Shown piece after piece: positions 12,446 to 28,291 of a stretch of 64,000 nucleotides of DNA. The stretch is from Pardosa pseudoannulata (Eukaryota > Arthropoda > Arachnida > Araneae > Lycosidae): contig CM063502.1 in the NCBI GenBank assembly GCA_032207245.1, positions 141,289,495 to 141,353,494 of the forward strand. Direction: 5' to 3'. The first letter of the stretch is position 1; each line of letters opens with the position of its first letter. A model generated the notes under the pieces. It ran no database searches, had not been told where the DNA came from, and saw only the letters and a list, made by a program, of their open reading frames with translations. The translations under genes were made by a program, and so were the position numbers.

Positions 12446-14030
12446 AGCATAGTGCTTGTGGCACCCAACTGTGTCTCGTCGCTCAATTTAAGAGCGATGA
12501 GCATTCATGAAGCCTAATAAAAGGCTAGCAGGAAAACCGCCAATTTTTTTGCACATATAACTCACTCAAGTGTGGTTTAAATATTTAACTGTGTTATTTC
12601 TGTGTGCAAATTTTTAAATACAGTTTAATTCACCAATTAAAGTTTTAATTCTTAGAAAAATCGTTTTTTAATGAAAAATAAATCAATATTTTAACTTCAT
12701 AGTCCGTCAAATTATAGTACTATATTTTGAATTTGTAAAATCGCATATATCCACTGGTATAAAGGTGTAAGGAACAGTGAAATCAAATAACTAAGAAAAA
12801 AATATAATTCTATTTTAATTAATTAATAATTTAATTATATTTTGAATTCAATTAATGTTTTTATGCAACTAAAACAGTATAAAAGCCATATATTTAATGA
12901 AAAACATATTCATACTCATAGTAAAATTTCATCATTTTAAAGTGAATAACTTTAGTAATAACAGAATATTGAATCTGAGGAAAATTTGTCGACGTTTGAT
13001 CCTTTCCAAAGGTATCAGACAACTAATTACAATGCATTAGGCATCTTAATATTAGCTTTTATGACTTTTAAATGAATAAAAAATACACAATAAATCTCTT
13101 GGTAAAGGATTTCTTTCGTTTTTTTCGTAAGTTAAAAAAAGTCTTCCTGTAACCCATTTCGGACTATAGATTGATCTACGTGACAACGGAAACCCTATAC
13201 GAGAGAAAACAGCACGCAGTCTAGTCAAAGGCCTCTAAAGTAGAAGCAGACGAAGCGATCAAATATAGAGTTTTATTGGAATTTTATATGATGCCTTGAT
13301 AGAGATAAAAGTCTGAGAAATTTTCTGTTAGAAATTATGCATGTGGCTACTGACGTTCACCTGGTGATTTTTCATGAATTATTCATAGAATAGAATGACA
13401 CGTTTATTTGTGCGAAAGAAATCGACATGATTTGGTTAAGAAACGGGAATGACAGTTTGGTTAAGAAACGAGAGTGACAGAAATCTTACTTTTCATAGAA
13501 ATAAAATAAATTTAATATTAGAACATTATCATATATATGCTTCTGAATAATTGTTCTTTCTTAACTTAAAACCTTAACCTTATCAAATAAAATTATTATC
13601 TTCCCATGCTGTTAAGTTTGTTCGTTTTTTTTACTGTATTTTAACTAGCAGGGATCGAAAGTTTAGCCATATTTGCAAAATGGGCATTTTCTATTGCATA
13701 AGCTTCAAATTGAACTTCAGTAGAGTGGAAAGAATTGCTAACTGTCTTCAGTTCAGAAGGATAAGCCATTATTCAATAACATAATTGAATCAAAAAGTAA
13801 TCTCTGTATAAAATCTTATGTTTTTTTATTGAACTTTATGAAGATATTCCAATAATTATGATATTATACTCCATTTTATTTCCCTCTGAATAATTTTTCA
13901 TGGGTTAAAGATTGTCCTTTAATTCAATTTAAAACCAATAATTTTTCCCTACTCTTCTTTTTAAAATAAAGACTTCGCACTAAACAACAAATTATGATAA
14001 CAAGAATAATGATTTATCTTCATTAATATA

Positions 14031-14560
14031 CTCTGGATCGGATAATTTTTTCATCATAAATTTTTTTAAGGATTTCTTTCGTACATTAAAACTGAAAAAA
14101 TAAATTATATCTTACACATTTTTGTTATGTATATATACATGAGATGATCAAAAAGTCAGGACAAACGTTAAAAAAATTGAAATCCATAAGAGTTAAGAAT
14201 AAAAAGATGCAATAACCAACAAACTAAGGAAAATAAAGACGATGTTGTGACACAAAGGAAAGGTTCCGAATATTTTATTGTATATTTTTATATTTTTTTA
14301 TAAAAAATTATCTCTGTATTTGATAATTTTTTATCATAAATTTTTTTAAGGATTTCTTTCGTACATTGAAACTGAAAATATAAATTATATCTTACACATT
14401 TTTTATGTATATATACATGAGATGATCAAAAAGTCAGGACAAACGTTAAAAAAATTGAATAAATCCATAAGAGTTAAGAATAAAAAGATGCAATAACCAA
14501 CAAACTAAGGGAAATAAAGACGATGTTGTGACACAAAGGAAAGGTTCCGAATATTTTTTT
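14031..14560. repeat. 281-bp tandem duplication with mariner-like end motif
   Basis: Two copies with period 281 (AGGTTCCGA at 14261 and 14542). Each contains CATGAGATGATCAAAAAGTC after a TATATA stretch. That resembles the terminal repeat of mariner-type elements (pattern GAGGTG-x-TCAAAAAGT), but no matching inverted end or transposase is visible. Confidence 0.8.
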
Positions 14561-15184
14561 ACCATTATATGGCGTTGCTGTTTTCCCACCATCGGATCAT
14601 GTAAAGTAGTAGACTATTTAAAAAAAACCTCTATATAATATAATGAATGTCAAATCTCTACCTGACACCTAGAGTTGCTACCCTTAATACAAAAAAAAAC
14701 TTTTTAGTTCAGCTGCACATCAATACTAGGGAAAGTTATTGTTTGCGTATAAGTACATAATCGAGGTGCTAAAGAAGATTAGCCCTGTTTAGCATTGATT
14801 ATAATGATTGAGAAATTTTAAGTTATAGGTTCTTTGGTCACATTGAATAGGTGCACGTCCATCATCAATATGAGCATGTCAAACACAAAAGAAGAAACGT
14901 TGATTACTGCTGTGAGTTCTGTAATGCCTCTTCTCACAGCTATGCTGCTGTATGAAGGAAAACACATTGAATGCCTAAAAGTCATTGAAGCCTATTAAGT
15001 CATCTGAAAGTAATTATAGAACAGACTTTTTGTCATCATCATAATTGAGATCTAGCATTGTTTTGCTTTCATCACTGAAACCCGAATTTATTTCCACTCG
15101 ATTGATGCAACTCGTATATTTTTTATCTAGTTATTTGATTTGGATTACGCATTGACTTTTAGAAAACCGGATATATATATGTAT

Positions 15185-15530
15185 AAACACGGCGGAATTA
15201 ATCCCTCGACTACACGAAAGATTAAACCCCTATTATTTTTACTTGCCCGGCTTAATGGGCAATGAGAATCCTAGTTAATTGAGAATCGTGGCTCCATAAA
15301 AAACTTAACTCTTGTTTACGATCTAAGAAAAACACATGTTCCTTTGTCAGGAGCAGAGTATGAAATGACACATAAAAACACTTGCAGTTACAACGTTGGG
15401 ACCGCACAACGAGAGAAGCTAAGGTTATTCCCAAGAAACCGGCAGCTTAGTCAGCGTTCTTAATAGCCAGAAAGAAACTTAGATCAGTGGAAAATGTGAG
15501 CTATTCGCCTGGGGCAACTGAAAATGTGAC
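15185..15530. other. GC-richer non-coding stretch, unclassified
   Basis: About 350 bp with more balanced composition than its flanks. A 60-codon minus-strand ORF (15252-15434) shows no family resemblance. It may be the remnant of a dispersed repeat. Confidence 0.3.
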
Positions 15531-15705
15531 GAGTGGACAGAAAATTAGCATTTATTTCAGAGTTAGTTTTGGGAAATGGATTGGAAGAATTCAAGTCGTG
15601 GACATTCCTTTCAATTCTGAAATTTTGTGGCTGGGAAAATAGATACAAAAGAATTAAGAATGGGAAAATGGATATCTTAAAGAGATACTTTAAATGTAAT
15701 AATTT

Positions 15706-15706
<1 letters not shown>

Positions 15707-15789
<83 letters not shown>
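15707..15789. repeat. (TA)n microsatellite
   Basis: Pure alternating TA with one phase slip (AATA) in the middle. Confidence 0.97.
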
Positions 15790-15794
<5 letters not shown>

Positions 15795-17057
15795 ATTATA
15801 AATAAATTTTCGAGAAATACATTGAATCTTTCTGAATCTCTTTAAGATTTGGTTAGCATAAAACGGAGTGACACGTTTTTCCAGATCCCTTTTCTTAGGT
15901 TAAGTAGAAATATTTAGTTTAAATTTTTAAATGGTTCAATGATTTAATATATTGCAAATAGCAAAATATGTCTGTTGAGTTTATTGCACATTTTATTTTA
16001 CCAAAACTTACTTTTGCCTGTTTTATTAACCTATTTTCCAACATTGCAAAAAAGGTTATTTTTACTTTATGAAATGCATTTTGAGGAAGAAGAAAGTTTT
16101 TAACGTCTTAAATGGACATGACTGTCACCACAGATGTCAAGTAAACACTATCGTAAATATGGTGTCATCTCATGGGAGAATATTAGTCTATTTAACTGAA
16201 GTTATATCGTATTGTATGATGTAGAATAAAATATTTCGTAATCAAAACGGAAAAAATACAACTTTCCTAAAATTGTACAGTTTTAAAATGTATAGTAGCC
16301 TTTAAATTTTGGTATGACACTATTTTTGTATTGTATAATTAAATATACGGTAGGATCGTGAACGTAATGTCTCCTTAAACAGTTTATGAAAAATTTAAAT
16401 TTTTATAATTTTTGTAAATATTAATTTTTTGTTTGCGAATATTAATATTTTTAATTTTATTTAAACTTTATACACAAAATTGTACATATATTTTCAGATA
16501 TGTATAAAATTATATTCTAAAAGTAATTTTTTCATGCTTACAGTGAAAAATAAAGACATTTTACAATTGTTTGTATACAGGATACATATTCAAGTCATTG
16601 ACTAACCTATTTCAACGCAACCGTTTGATGTCGATTTATACAGTTAATTTCAAAAAATTTTCAAATAACATAAACCTTATTATTTTTAAAATTAAAAGTT
16701 CTAAAAATTGAAAAATTTAAATCCTCAAAAGTTCCTCCACTTCCTATTATTATAGCTTTAAAAAACTGAAATTCCACTTATGAACTTCAATTCGAAAATT
16801 TCCATTCCTCTGTGACAATAATGGAATATAATATTAAAATTTAAACTTTTACGATTTTTTTTTCCTTCATTGAAGGTTCAGTAACTAGATCCTGTACATG
16901 ATAAATGATACACACATCTAATGCTTTATTTTCTTGAATATCACGAACTATATTTTATAAACCAAATGTATTACATATTTTATATCAAGATGTATCACGT
17001 GTGTTATACAAGTGTATAAAGCATCAGACATCTATACCATATGTGATATACCATGCA

Positions 17058-17073
17058 GGCAAAGGGTTAATTA
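17058..17073. mobile_element. Possible solitary piggyBac-like end
   Basis: GCAGGCAAAGGGTTAA reads on the minus strand as TTAA followed by CCCTTTGCCTGC, a form typical of piggyBac-type termini. I found no partner end within several hundred bases on either side. Confidence 0.3.
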
Positions 17074-20000
17074 CAGTAATTTGATGTTGAAATCAGGTTG
17101 CAACATCCCTTTTACGGCAAAAGGAGGGATATTAATTAAAATTGTTGCAGTTTTCTCATTTTGTTCTGGTTGTGTAATGGATGAAATAAAAAGCCTTTAT
17201 TATAAGAAGCCTTCACTTTAGCTAACTACTGCATTTCGAAGTCGGTAAAACAATATTATTTTGCGAATTATAAGTAAACTAAAATTTGTTATCTCTATAT
17301 AACTATATTTTTAATATCTACATTATCTGCCATTGATATTATGAATTGGATTCCTGTTATATCAATAATTGTAAAACTGTTTTTTCATTTAAAATTTTAT
17401 TATCTATATAAATTTTATTATCTAAAAATATTTCATGTTAAATACTTCACAAATAATTTAAAATAATTTTATACTACCCTTGTTATATCAAACACTAAGT
17501 TATAAAGTTTAATGCTATTACAATCATCGCATGTCAACTGATGTTTTGCGATGCCGATTGTTAACAGTTACGGTTACAAATTGCACGTTTCTCGAAATCT
17601 CGTCCAAATCACCGAATGGTTAATAACATATTAGAGTGGAATGAATTACGTGACAAGATGTGTTACATTAATAAAAGCCATCCAACATAGGGCATGTACT
17701 GCAGATGTATCTTGACTTAGCTTAAATATTTTTTAAGGGAAATATTCAATCATTCTCTTCTCCCCGACTTAAAATTTAAATATTGATTTAATAATGCAAA
17801 TTTATAAAAGACAAAACTGCATAAAACTTGACAACATAATTTCATGAAATAAGAGGCGTACATTTTAGATAATTTAAGTAAGCAGTTTTTACTTTGATTT
17901 TTCTCCCTTTTATATTTTATTTATTTCTCAATCAAAGGAATTCGAATTTTTACCAGCATGGTTATCAACATTGATCGATCATAATTCTTAGTCGTATAGA
18001 AATTTCTTTGAACGTGTATGAAATAATTCTTTTTGCTCTTTTTTCTGCCATGTACCATAAAAATAGAAAGATCTTCTACCACATAGGCAATACATATATA
18101 ATTTAAATTTCCCTTTTCTATTTTTACAAAAGACACTGCATTTTAGAATGTATATGTCTATGCTTTAAAGATCTAAAATGATGCCCTTTTTTTGTTCAAA
18201 AATATAAGTAAACATTTTGGTATACTTAGCCCCTTACCTAATAAATATTTCACAGAATGGGTAATAAGGGCCTAACTGGCATTTATAGTTTAACCAATGT
18301 AATAAATTTATCTTATTTTTGTATAACAGCCCAATAAATTAATAATATATTAATGTAAAAGGAGAGACGTTTTCCTCTTTACTATTTGCACGTTTAGATT
18401 ATACACATTCATATCTGTTAATATGTATACAATTATATCTATATAAATTATGATTATATTATCAAAAAACATCAACAAAACTATATGATGAACCACTCAT
18501 TTACAGTTTATTTCAAATAAATAAGTATAGAATATGTTAATAAAATATTATAACAATTTTTTTTCCTAAAATACTCTTAAACTTTATTGTAAACTACTGT
18601 TCTAAGCTTCACAAAGAAAACGATCTTAAATCTTTTCAAGATGCATAATTTCTACTGAAAAAAATTCTGTAATTAGATTTGTAGACAGACATTTTATATC
18701 ATGGATAACTAAAAATTGGAGTTAATTGAAGTTAATTTAGCATATGAAATAGGTTTCTTTTATGATTATGTTAGTAGAACATAAAGTAAGATTTTCAGGG
18801 ACAACAAGAAAATTTTAGACCGTTCTCTAATTAAAGGATTCGATATAACTGATGTTTTCAATTTTATTTAGTTGTCTCAACTTTATTTAGCTTTTTAGTT
18901 GTATAGATTGCTAGTAATTTATTTTAAATTTAAATTTATTTTTTTTTGGCCTGAAATATGGTCTTTTTAATTATCTAATTTTTTATTTAAAGTTGCGTAA
19001 AATAAAGCTTTCTGAAAAAAAAATTAATGTGATTTTGTCACAAACTGTCTGTATCCAAAAGCTTACAATTATACGCAAATTCAACTCAATAAATTAATAT
19101 TTAATTATTTTTTTAATCTTTAGTTTACACATTTGTAGTTCTTTATAAATGTAATCTAACGTTTAAAATGCTTCTTTGTGTTTATTTATCTCTTTTACCA
19201 GAAATTTATGAAAATTATAATTCTCTATTTTATCACATACAGTATGTATTGCTTCCTTATTTCACCAAATTGAAATAAAACAAATATTAGATTATGGATT
19301 CATTTAAATCAATCTTGAATCTAACAAAATATATTTGAAATCAATGTAAATAATTGCTTTAAATAGTAAAATATTTATCACTTAATCAATTACATTATTC
19401 ATAATACAAATAAAAAGTATGTAATACATGGTTCAAACACATTCATTTCTTTACAACTTAAGACACGTTTTGGTAAAAAAAAACTAATACCTTAAAAATG
19501 TTTAGATATATTGCAGACTTACATACTCAATAAGCGATTCGTTTTATTGTTACGACATAGAATTTGATTCTGAAATATAATTTGTCTATTAATTGTTTAT
19601 TCATGTATTTGTAAATTCCCATATGGATTGCAACAAGCAGATACAGTTAATTTGTTTTATTTTCGTTTAATATCCATTTAAATGTTTTAGAATTATCACT
19701 TTGCTATTCGTTTTTAATTACAAAATGTGCTTGAAAGCAAATTTTTGGAGTATATTGTGTTAATACGATTATTCTACTTTTAAATTTTTTTACTATTTTA
19801 AAAAATTTTAGTCATATGATATATAATTTTATATTATCATTAAACGTGTTATTAAAGGAATTTTCAAATACTTTTTATCCTTCAAAAATCATTTCTAAGA
19901 TACTGCTAGCATTTGCTTATAATATCACAGTATTTATATAAATAAATGAGAAGAAAGGAATTTCGGTATTTTCTGAAGTAAGTAGAAACATTCTTGTTTT

Positions 20001-21212
20001 ACATTTAAGTAAATGTTATACCTGCAACGAAAGGTAAGTGTTGTATCTTTTTTCTTTCTGTGTAGAGGGTGCATGCATGCTATAAGTACATGAGAACAAA
20101 GAAATGACATTCTACTCTCTGCATCAAATTTACAATTTTTTTAAATTTTCTGTAGGCGGATGATGTAATTATAAAGTAGTTTATAACACATTAGATTTTT
20201 GTAAACTTCAGACATTTAAAATTTTCCTGATATCTTTTTATGACATTATGAATTATATGATATGTTAAATAATTCCAATAATTGAGTAAGTTAGTAAATA
20301 CAAAACTTAAAAAGTATGTTTATAGGCATAGCACATTGCATAAATCCTGTTCAGATGTAGTAAAAAGCAACTGTAAATAGATTTATTTCTCACAATATTG
20401 TTCTTCAAACACATATATCATTTTCAACACAGGAACTGTTTTATTTTTAGTATCACAAATTGGTTCAGAGAAAATTATAAAATTATATAAAAGCAGCAGC
20501 GTTCAGCCATTTAACTTTAAAACTCTCTAAAAAAATGTAAAAAAAAATGATTAAAATGTCTATTAGCATATTTGGCCGAATCGGGAGAAACAATTCTTTA
20601 AAGATGTCGCTTAATTATAAAGGCTCAAAAAATTTTTTTGAGACAAAGTTAAATATTATTTGACTGTTATGCATTTGATTAATGTAAAAGAAATATAATT
20701 ATTATTAAGCTCTAAAATGTCTTAAAAATCATAAGATTTGTTGCTGAAAATTTCAATCAATATTTAATTTAAAAAAAAAATAATTATTTTAAAATGTTTA
20801 TCATATTATTCCTCTCTAGGAAATTATGAACTGTATAAGCTCACCATTTAATAAAAAATTTATTCATTTCAATCTAAAATGAAATATTTCTGTAAGCTTT
20901 CAAAAAGTTTATTAACCACTCCAAATTAATTTTCTTATTAAAATAATATATATACTAATCAACTAATCACATTTGAATTCCCTATCTTTCTAGCAAGGGA
21001 TAACTTAATTCATATTATAAAAGAAATTAAAACCATACCTTAGGCATATTATATTATTTTATAAAGATATTCAAAATACCTTACTTCCTTTGCTCATTTT
21101 TTACAGCTAAATTCTATATAAATTTAAATGGAATTACAACTAGTTTTATCAATATATATTCGTACATTAAAGTATACATTTATATTAGGCATAAGATTCA
21201 TAATATAAATTC

Positions 21213-21485
<273 letters not shown>

Positions 21486-21954
21486 AGCATATTTTGAAAG
21501 TTTATAATAAATATCCCCAGTAGTTTGATCTATTCTACTTTGGAATCACCTTGTAACATATGAATACACATTATTAGTAGTACACAATGAAGTGAAATAC
21601 CCTTAGATGATGTATCCTGTCAGTCCCTCTAACCTACCACTAACCATGCATTTCAATGCCGAACATGGAGTTTAACAAGGTATTAACATTCTAAACAAAA
21701 CTGTATTTCATCTTAATGTGCCTTTATTTTTCTGTAACAGAGATTAACCATAATTTAAAACGAACATTCAACTTTAATAAAAGTAAAATTTAATTTGTAT
21801 TCAGGTTAAATGGAATTTTAAAGCTGATGAAAAGTATTTTATACGTTTTACAATTTAAACTAAATTGCATTATTGAGAAGTAAAAGGTTTCATCATATTA
21901 GAAGAGTTCAAAACTCTATTACTTTAACAAAAAAAAAACAGAAGTTTCCTTGTT

Positions 21955-22310
21955 GATGAGATGGCCTAGTGGTTAGCTCGTTAGATGGAATCACATAAGG
22001 TTTAGTTTGACTCTGGCAGAGACACTAAGTAGTATTATGTGCATTTAAAAAAAGAACATGATAAAACTGTTGAATGGTTGGATAGTTGACAGGTTAGAGA
22101 GAGTTGTAGAATCATGGACAGGAAAAGCACATTCTCCCGATCAACATATAATAGTGTCATATCCAATTTTTACTTCTCCTCTTTCTGGGAGTTGGAGTAA
22201 AAAGGCCTCATCCACTGCAATAGTGTCCGACATATCTCCAGATGGACAAATAATAAGAGATGGGTGATGCAGCGAAGTCATGCTTCACCCTGTTTGAAAT
22301 ATCCCCTTTT
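21955..22310 (+). mobile_element. Probable tRNA-headed SINE (family B)
   Basis: The head GATGGCCTAGTGGTTAGCTC is a good box A. A degraded box B (GGTTTAGTTTGACTC) follows about 40 bp later, then a GC-richer body of about 250 bp with TTCTCCCGATCAAC and GTCCGACATATC. A 69-codon ORF (22058-22267) in the body is probably fortuitous. The 3' end and target duplication are not clear. Confidence 0.55.
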
Positions 22311-23732
22311 GTTAAAGTATTTGATTAGACTCTTTACTAAAAATATTGAGGTTTTTTAATATTAATTTCCATTCTGATAAAACATTTTTGTCTATGCGCA
22401 GACTAAGAAAAATTCATGAAAGAAACATAACCGTTAAACAGGTGTCACAACCATGCATATAATGGAGAAAAGACTGTCTATGTATTAAAATCCGCTTGTT
22501 ATCTGCTTATGAGAAATTCATAAAATATTATCGCTGAACAGTATCCATTTTGTAAACAAGTTGTTAATACCTTGAGAATTACTAAATTAAAATCAATGGA
22601 ATTTTAATAAGGTTCCCCACTCTCTTCATCGATTGAGTAAATATACGATTAAATGAGTTTTCAGAGGATATCTCCTCGGTATGACAATTTAACATATGTA
22701 TAATAAATTAGACAACAGAATTACAATAAATATTTTAATTATTCTTCTTAGTTTTTAATTAAGGTATAATTGCAAATTGAAAAATAAATTCTAGCATTTT
22801 TTAATTACAGTGAAACCACTTCCTGCAACAAATTTTTGGCTTTAAATTCTTTTGCGGGCATAAAACATTTTCTGAAGTCTACACTGTTGATTTATGTATA
22901 AAGTTTTTCAGTATGATTATTGATACAAAAGCAAATCAATAACCTGACCATAATAATCTAATTGTGAAACATTTTATATTTCATTCCTTTTTATATTATA
23001 ATTTTCATATCATAATTTAAAAAATAGATTATCTGACATGAAAATATAAACTTTAATAAAAGTTAGCTCAATAGTAAGGAATGAATATGTTATTAATAAT
23101 AAAAGATTGCGCTGTAGAAAAACTTTGTATACACTTTGTACTATTGAGCGTTTTATAGCTAAAACATCTATTAATATAAAAGTAAAAACTGAATAATCCC
23201 CGTTCTCCTCTCTACTTCTACCAAACTGGTTATTAACTTTTAATTTAAGTGAGTATTTTATACTACTAAGTGCCTTAAATCTAAGTCTTCATTACATTCT
23301 TTGATCTTGACAAAATACTATTTTTTAAATAAAATATCGTTAAATTTTTTAAAGAGATTCATTTTCATTTTAATCTTGAATCACTTCCGACGTTTTAAAT
23401 TCTCTTTCATTTATTTACATTTCCACTCTAATTCCATTTCTCTCCATACGAAGAACGAGACACTAAAAATTTCATCAAACTTTCAATTTTAATATTCAAA
23501 TTTCAATTTTCCCTTTCTATATTTAAAATTTATTCAAGAGAAATAAATGAAAAACCATATTTTGGGCCCTTTTAATTTCTTGGTATGCTTTTAAAACACT
23601 TTACATTTTACTCTTACTGTAGATAAATAGTCACCCTTATTTTAGAATTAATTTAAATTGTTTTAAAGACAGGGCAATTAAAACTCACAAATCCAACTTC
23701 ATAGTTATTCAAACATACATGGAAGAATATTT

Positions 23733-23953
23733 TTAACCCTTAATTTGACAAGATGATTTTTCAAATATTTTTTTAATTTCTGTTATTTTCCCATGTCTGT
23801 ATAGACATTAGGATCTCTGTAAAATAAACAGAAAAAAGTAAATCATTTTCCATTTTTGAGATAATTAATGTCCGCTGGGGCGAACACTGACATTTATGTT
23901 ATATAGTAGTTATACATATACATGTCCGGTGTAGCGGCCAGACTAAGGGTTAA
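23733..23953. mobile_element. TTAA-flanked inverted-repeat element, copy 1 (piggyBac-like MITE)
   Basis: Left end TTAACCCTTAATTTGAC; right end, read on the other strand, TTAACCCTTAGTCTGG. The TTAA target duplication plus CCC...GGG termini fit piggyBac-type non-autonomous elements. At 221 bp it has no transposase. A second copy lies at 40612-40840. Internal landmark: TGTCCGGTGTAGCGGCCAGA. Confidence 0.75.
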
Positions 23954-26128
23954 ATCAGCAATTTAATATATATACATAAACTACATTATTTCTTCAGCTT
24001 TAAACTTGTTTTTTAATTATTACAAAGAGAATATGGTCAAATTTTTCATTTTAAAATACATGAGCCCTTTCTCTTTATACAACAATATGTATGATATCTC
24101 TATTTGTACCCTATACGCTTCAAGTTTGATTTGATTTATTGAGGTAAATCATTGCTTTGTCAATCGAAACTCTGTTATAACTAATCTCACTTGCTCTAAT
24201 CACCCTCCAACGAGCAATGATTTTACGGCTTTGTATCAATTCCTTCGATTAGACTACAACAGGTGATTCTGATCTAAAACCGATCATTTGGACTTTGAAT
24301 TTAGAAAGCGTCTCTCTGATAGACCTTAGAAAAACAATTCATACATAATAAGGATTTACATGTGAATTTAATTCGGAAATCTGCACAACGTTTGAAAATG
24401 TAAAAAGATTACATATGAAATTTGTAAATAAAAAACTATTATGAAATGGTATTTCTAGATTTCTAAAAAAATCGGTAATTTTCTTTATAAAACGTAATAA
24501 AAAAAATGCTGTTTCTTTAGGAGTTTAGTATATTTTCTTAACTGAATATCGATAGTCGGACCCTCTAATTTAGAGAAGAATTATTTTATATTTTTGTAAA
24601 CAGTATACTTGAGATACGAAGCTGTGTATTACCATAGGCATTATCTGAAGATATGGAAAAAAATGTTATCTATTAATTGCTTATTTACCCATGTGTGACA
24701 AAGTATCCAATTTTTTTTAATTTGATGCTGTTTTAAAATATAAATTATACTGTTTATTTGTAAAGAACTTTCACTTTCTATAGTTTTAGCAGTAGAAAAT
24801 TTACATATCAATGCCAAATATGCAGCAATACATTTTAGATAAGTTTTGCTATTAAAAGATTCATTAAACTTACTCATTTATTAAAATAGAGTGCAAAGTT
24901 AAGTATGATTGTATATGTTATGTCATTCAGAGCTCCCCACGACACGTACAAATCATGCTACAATAAATAGTCGTAACAAAGTTGCTATCGGGGGATTTTT
25001 AAAAAATCAAAGAGATGATATATTGGTCTAAACATTTCAAAGATGATTCACTCAAACATCGTATACCTTATTTCAAAACTTGATTATGTATGATGACCTC
25101 GGTTGGCTGTGCTTTTCTATGTCTAGCAGGAGGTTATAAGTGAGAGGGATACCATGGCACATTTTGTCAGCTATTTTTTTACATCAACTGGCGTTTCTGA
25201 GTGAAATACCAAGCTTTTGAAAAACGTTGCACATAAATTTAATCAGGTATGCATGAGCTTTTAATATCTTTCTAATTGCTACTATTTTATCTGATATAAC
25301 ACAGCAGTATAAAAACAAAACTTTGGGCAAATTGCTTCTCTTAAAAGTTAATCGGAGAATAACAATCCATTTCTGATACATATTGGTCATACTTAATATA
25401 TTATGCATCCCATGGTCCTGAATATTATTTGCAAATGCAAACAGTCTGACATTGTCTCATTTGGCTTGTAAAACCCTCCCCTTGTTCATCTCTAATAAAC
25501 AGTCTAGCACTTGTACCGAAAAATTCGAAACCGATGTTACACTGGTCAGAATTATACCTTATACAAATAATCTATCACATAATCACTGGTAAATTAATTC
25601 ATATGCTCTCTAAAGAAATTTTTTGCCTAACACAGAACTGCTCCCTTTCTGAAGATTGCCATACCAAACTTTTATAAACAATGTTCACTGGTCATTTTGT
25701 CCTCACACCAACTTAATGAGGGAACATATTTTCTGTTACAAATAAACCAGTTAAGAATTTCTCATTCCTTATTTCCTTCTTTTATCTATCTCGTTTCTAT
25801 TATATTCAAAGCTATTATAAGCTATTATGTTAAATTTTCCCATTTTGTAATTAATAAATTTTGCCGAAATTTTACAGAATCGATTTTATTGCATATGCAG
25901 GTGTACCTTAAGTATAATTGACATTAAACAATCAATTTCAAAAAAGTCCGTCATATTATAATTTTAATATCTGATACTTTCTTTGCTTTGTGCATAAAGC
26001 AAATAATCTAAATAAATTATTTTAATTTATAATTTTCATAAAAAATTGCTTTAAGCCCATTTATTGTTATAAACAGTCGATATTATTTTTTAACACTTTA
26101 AATCGTATATAGATGCATAACACAATTT

Positions 26129-26142
26129 TTTTTTTTTTTTTG
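26129..26142. repeat. Poly(T) run
   Basis: A run of about 14 T residues. No gene or SINE body joins it that I can identify. Confidence 0.8.
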
Positions 26143-28291
26143 CACATTTTTTATCTTATTTATAATATCTTACTCATCTTGCTTACATTACTCTTCCAAT
26201 TCACTGTAACAATACGTATTTACTTAAATTGAACTTGATTTAATTTCATTGCTTAAATTTCTTAGTAATTAAATGTAACATAGTCCTGATAGAATTTTTT
26301 AAATATTCACTTAAAGATGTTAGATATCTGGCGCCATCTGTAGATTTTTGTATTATGAAAAAGCATTTTCTTCGTAGATAAAGTATTCAGTTTAATTGTA
26401 CTAGCTTACTTTAAGCTAGGCTTTTTTTCCTTATATGAGAAAATGAATAAACTGCACTTGTGTAACCACCCACGTGACCTATAGATTTACTCTAGTGTAA
26501 TTACAAAAGAAACATAGTATTCATCTTTAAAAATTCATGAACATAAATTATGTAACACAGTTTTCTGTTTTTTAAAGATAACTTTAAATATAAATAATAA
26601 TATAATAATTTTATATAAACGTTAATATTTTCCGTCAATAAACACAGCCTCAAAAATGTTTTTGTTTTTCAAAATTATTTGTTAATATTTTATTTTTAAA
26701 AATAGTTTTGATAAATAAAATTTATATTTTCAAAATCAACTGTATTTATAATTCTTATTCTCATAAATTTCTTTCGATAATCTACATTGCAATCATAATT
26801 AAAAGTAAATTTAATAGATAATTAGGTTATATTAAACTTTAAATTTCAGTATCGCTTCTGACTTAAAGACAGAGCTTATTAAAAGATTATACTTTTTAAA
26901 AGTACGGCATAAATAACAACTTTTATTAAATAAGTTGTAAAACTTAATAAAAATCATTATAAATAGGATTACTTAATATTACATCTATAATAAAAATATT
27001 CCAATGTTTACAAATCAAAACTTGTTAATTGTACTTCCCAAGTATTGGGTTAGGAAAACTATTTGAGAAAAAAAATATTGGTTAGTGCTACATAGAAAGC
27101 GCTAGCATGTTAGTTTGATCAGTCGACAAGTTTTACAAAAGTTGCATATTATATATAATAGTAAAGTAAATTTCACATTTTAAAGAAATCATTTTGAAAC
27201 GTTGCTAAATACATGTAATATTTATATGCATTAAAATGTGTATATACTTATTGTCGGAAAAGTTTTCCTTTCACCTTTTTAAAGTTCTAATTTCATTCTA
27301 TAATTGTATTAATATCCTACTTACCTAATTTTATTAAAGCCTCTTTATATATAGTGTATTTGAGAGCAATCTCAAATATCATAATCTAGACTGTTTTAAC
27401 ACACTCACTTACACATGTACAGATACATATACTTACATACATACACACACAGATAGATATATACTAGATAAAGTAGGCTAGTTATTTATTATTTTTTAAA
27501 AGCTTGTGTATTAACTTTTTATGCTTACATATGTCATTGTGCTTAAAATAGGTAAAATGAAAAAATTATTTTGGAGAGCATAAAATAGTTAAAATTATTG
27601 CAGTAATTTCTTTTTAAACGAATGCTAAAAACATTGTATCTTGTTCAGCAAGAGGAATGCTATTACAGTTTAATTCTTACAACAACTTTATGCATAAATT
27701 TTATTATGGGAAAACATTCTGCTCACATAAACCATAGATTCAAATTCTGAAACGGATTTATACGAGTAAAGGAAATCTAACATAGATCTTGATAGCACTC
27801 TCTATTCACATGCATGGCACCCAAGCCTTCTACACAGAAAGAAATTTATAAATGTTTTGATCAGTTAAATTTGTTTTTATAATTAAATTATCTATAACAG
27901 TACTACCTTTGTAATAAAAGCATTCCAAGCCACATATGGGAATTTTACAAATCGCAGGATTGAATCCTTTAAGAAAGTTACACTTAAAGTTACTTTTAAT
28001 TGCAGTTTTAGATTTTAAGAATTACTTGTCAAAATCAATTTCTGCTGTTTTTCTTCAGTGGCTTTGACACAAAACAGCAGTCCAGTAACATCGGCAATAA
28101 TGCACAAATATATTTATTACAGATATGTATCGCATGACTCCAGTATAAGATATTTCATATGGGTATTCTGTTATGTAATTTGACTAAATGTGTTTATGTA
28201 AAAATTTTTATAATTTAATATATATAGAATCTTAAAATGTTTAAAATGAAAACGCGAAAGGAAACATTTCTAAGGTGTCTTATTTGTGTCA

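Noticed and set aside
22058..22267. 69-codon ORF
   Set aside because: It lies within the putative family B SINE body and has no protein similarity I recognise.
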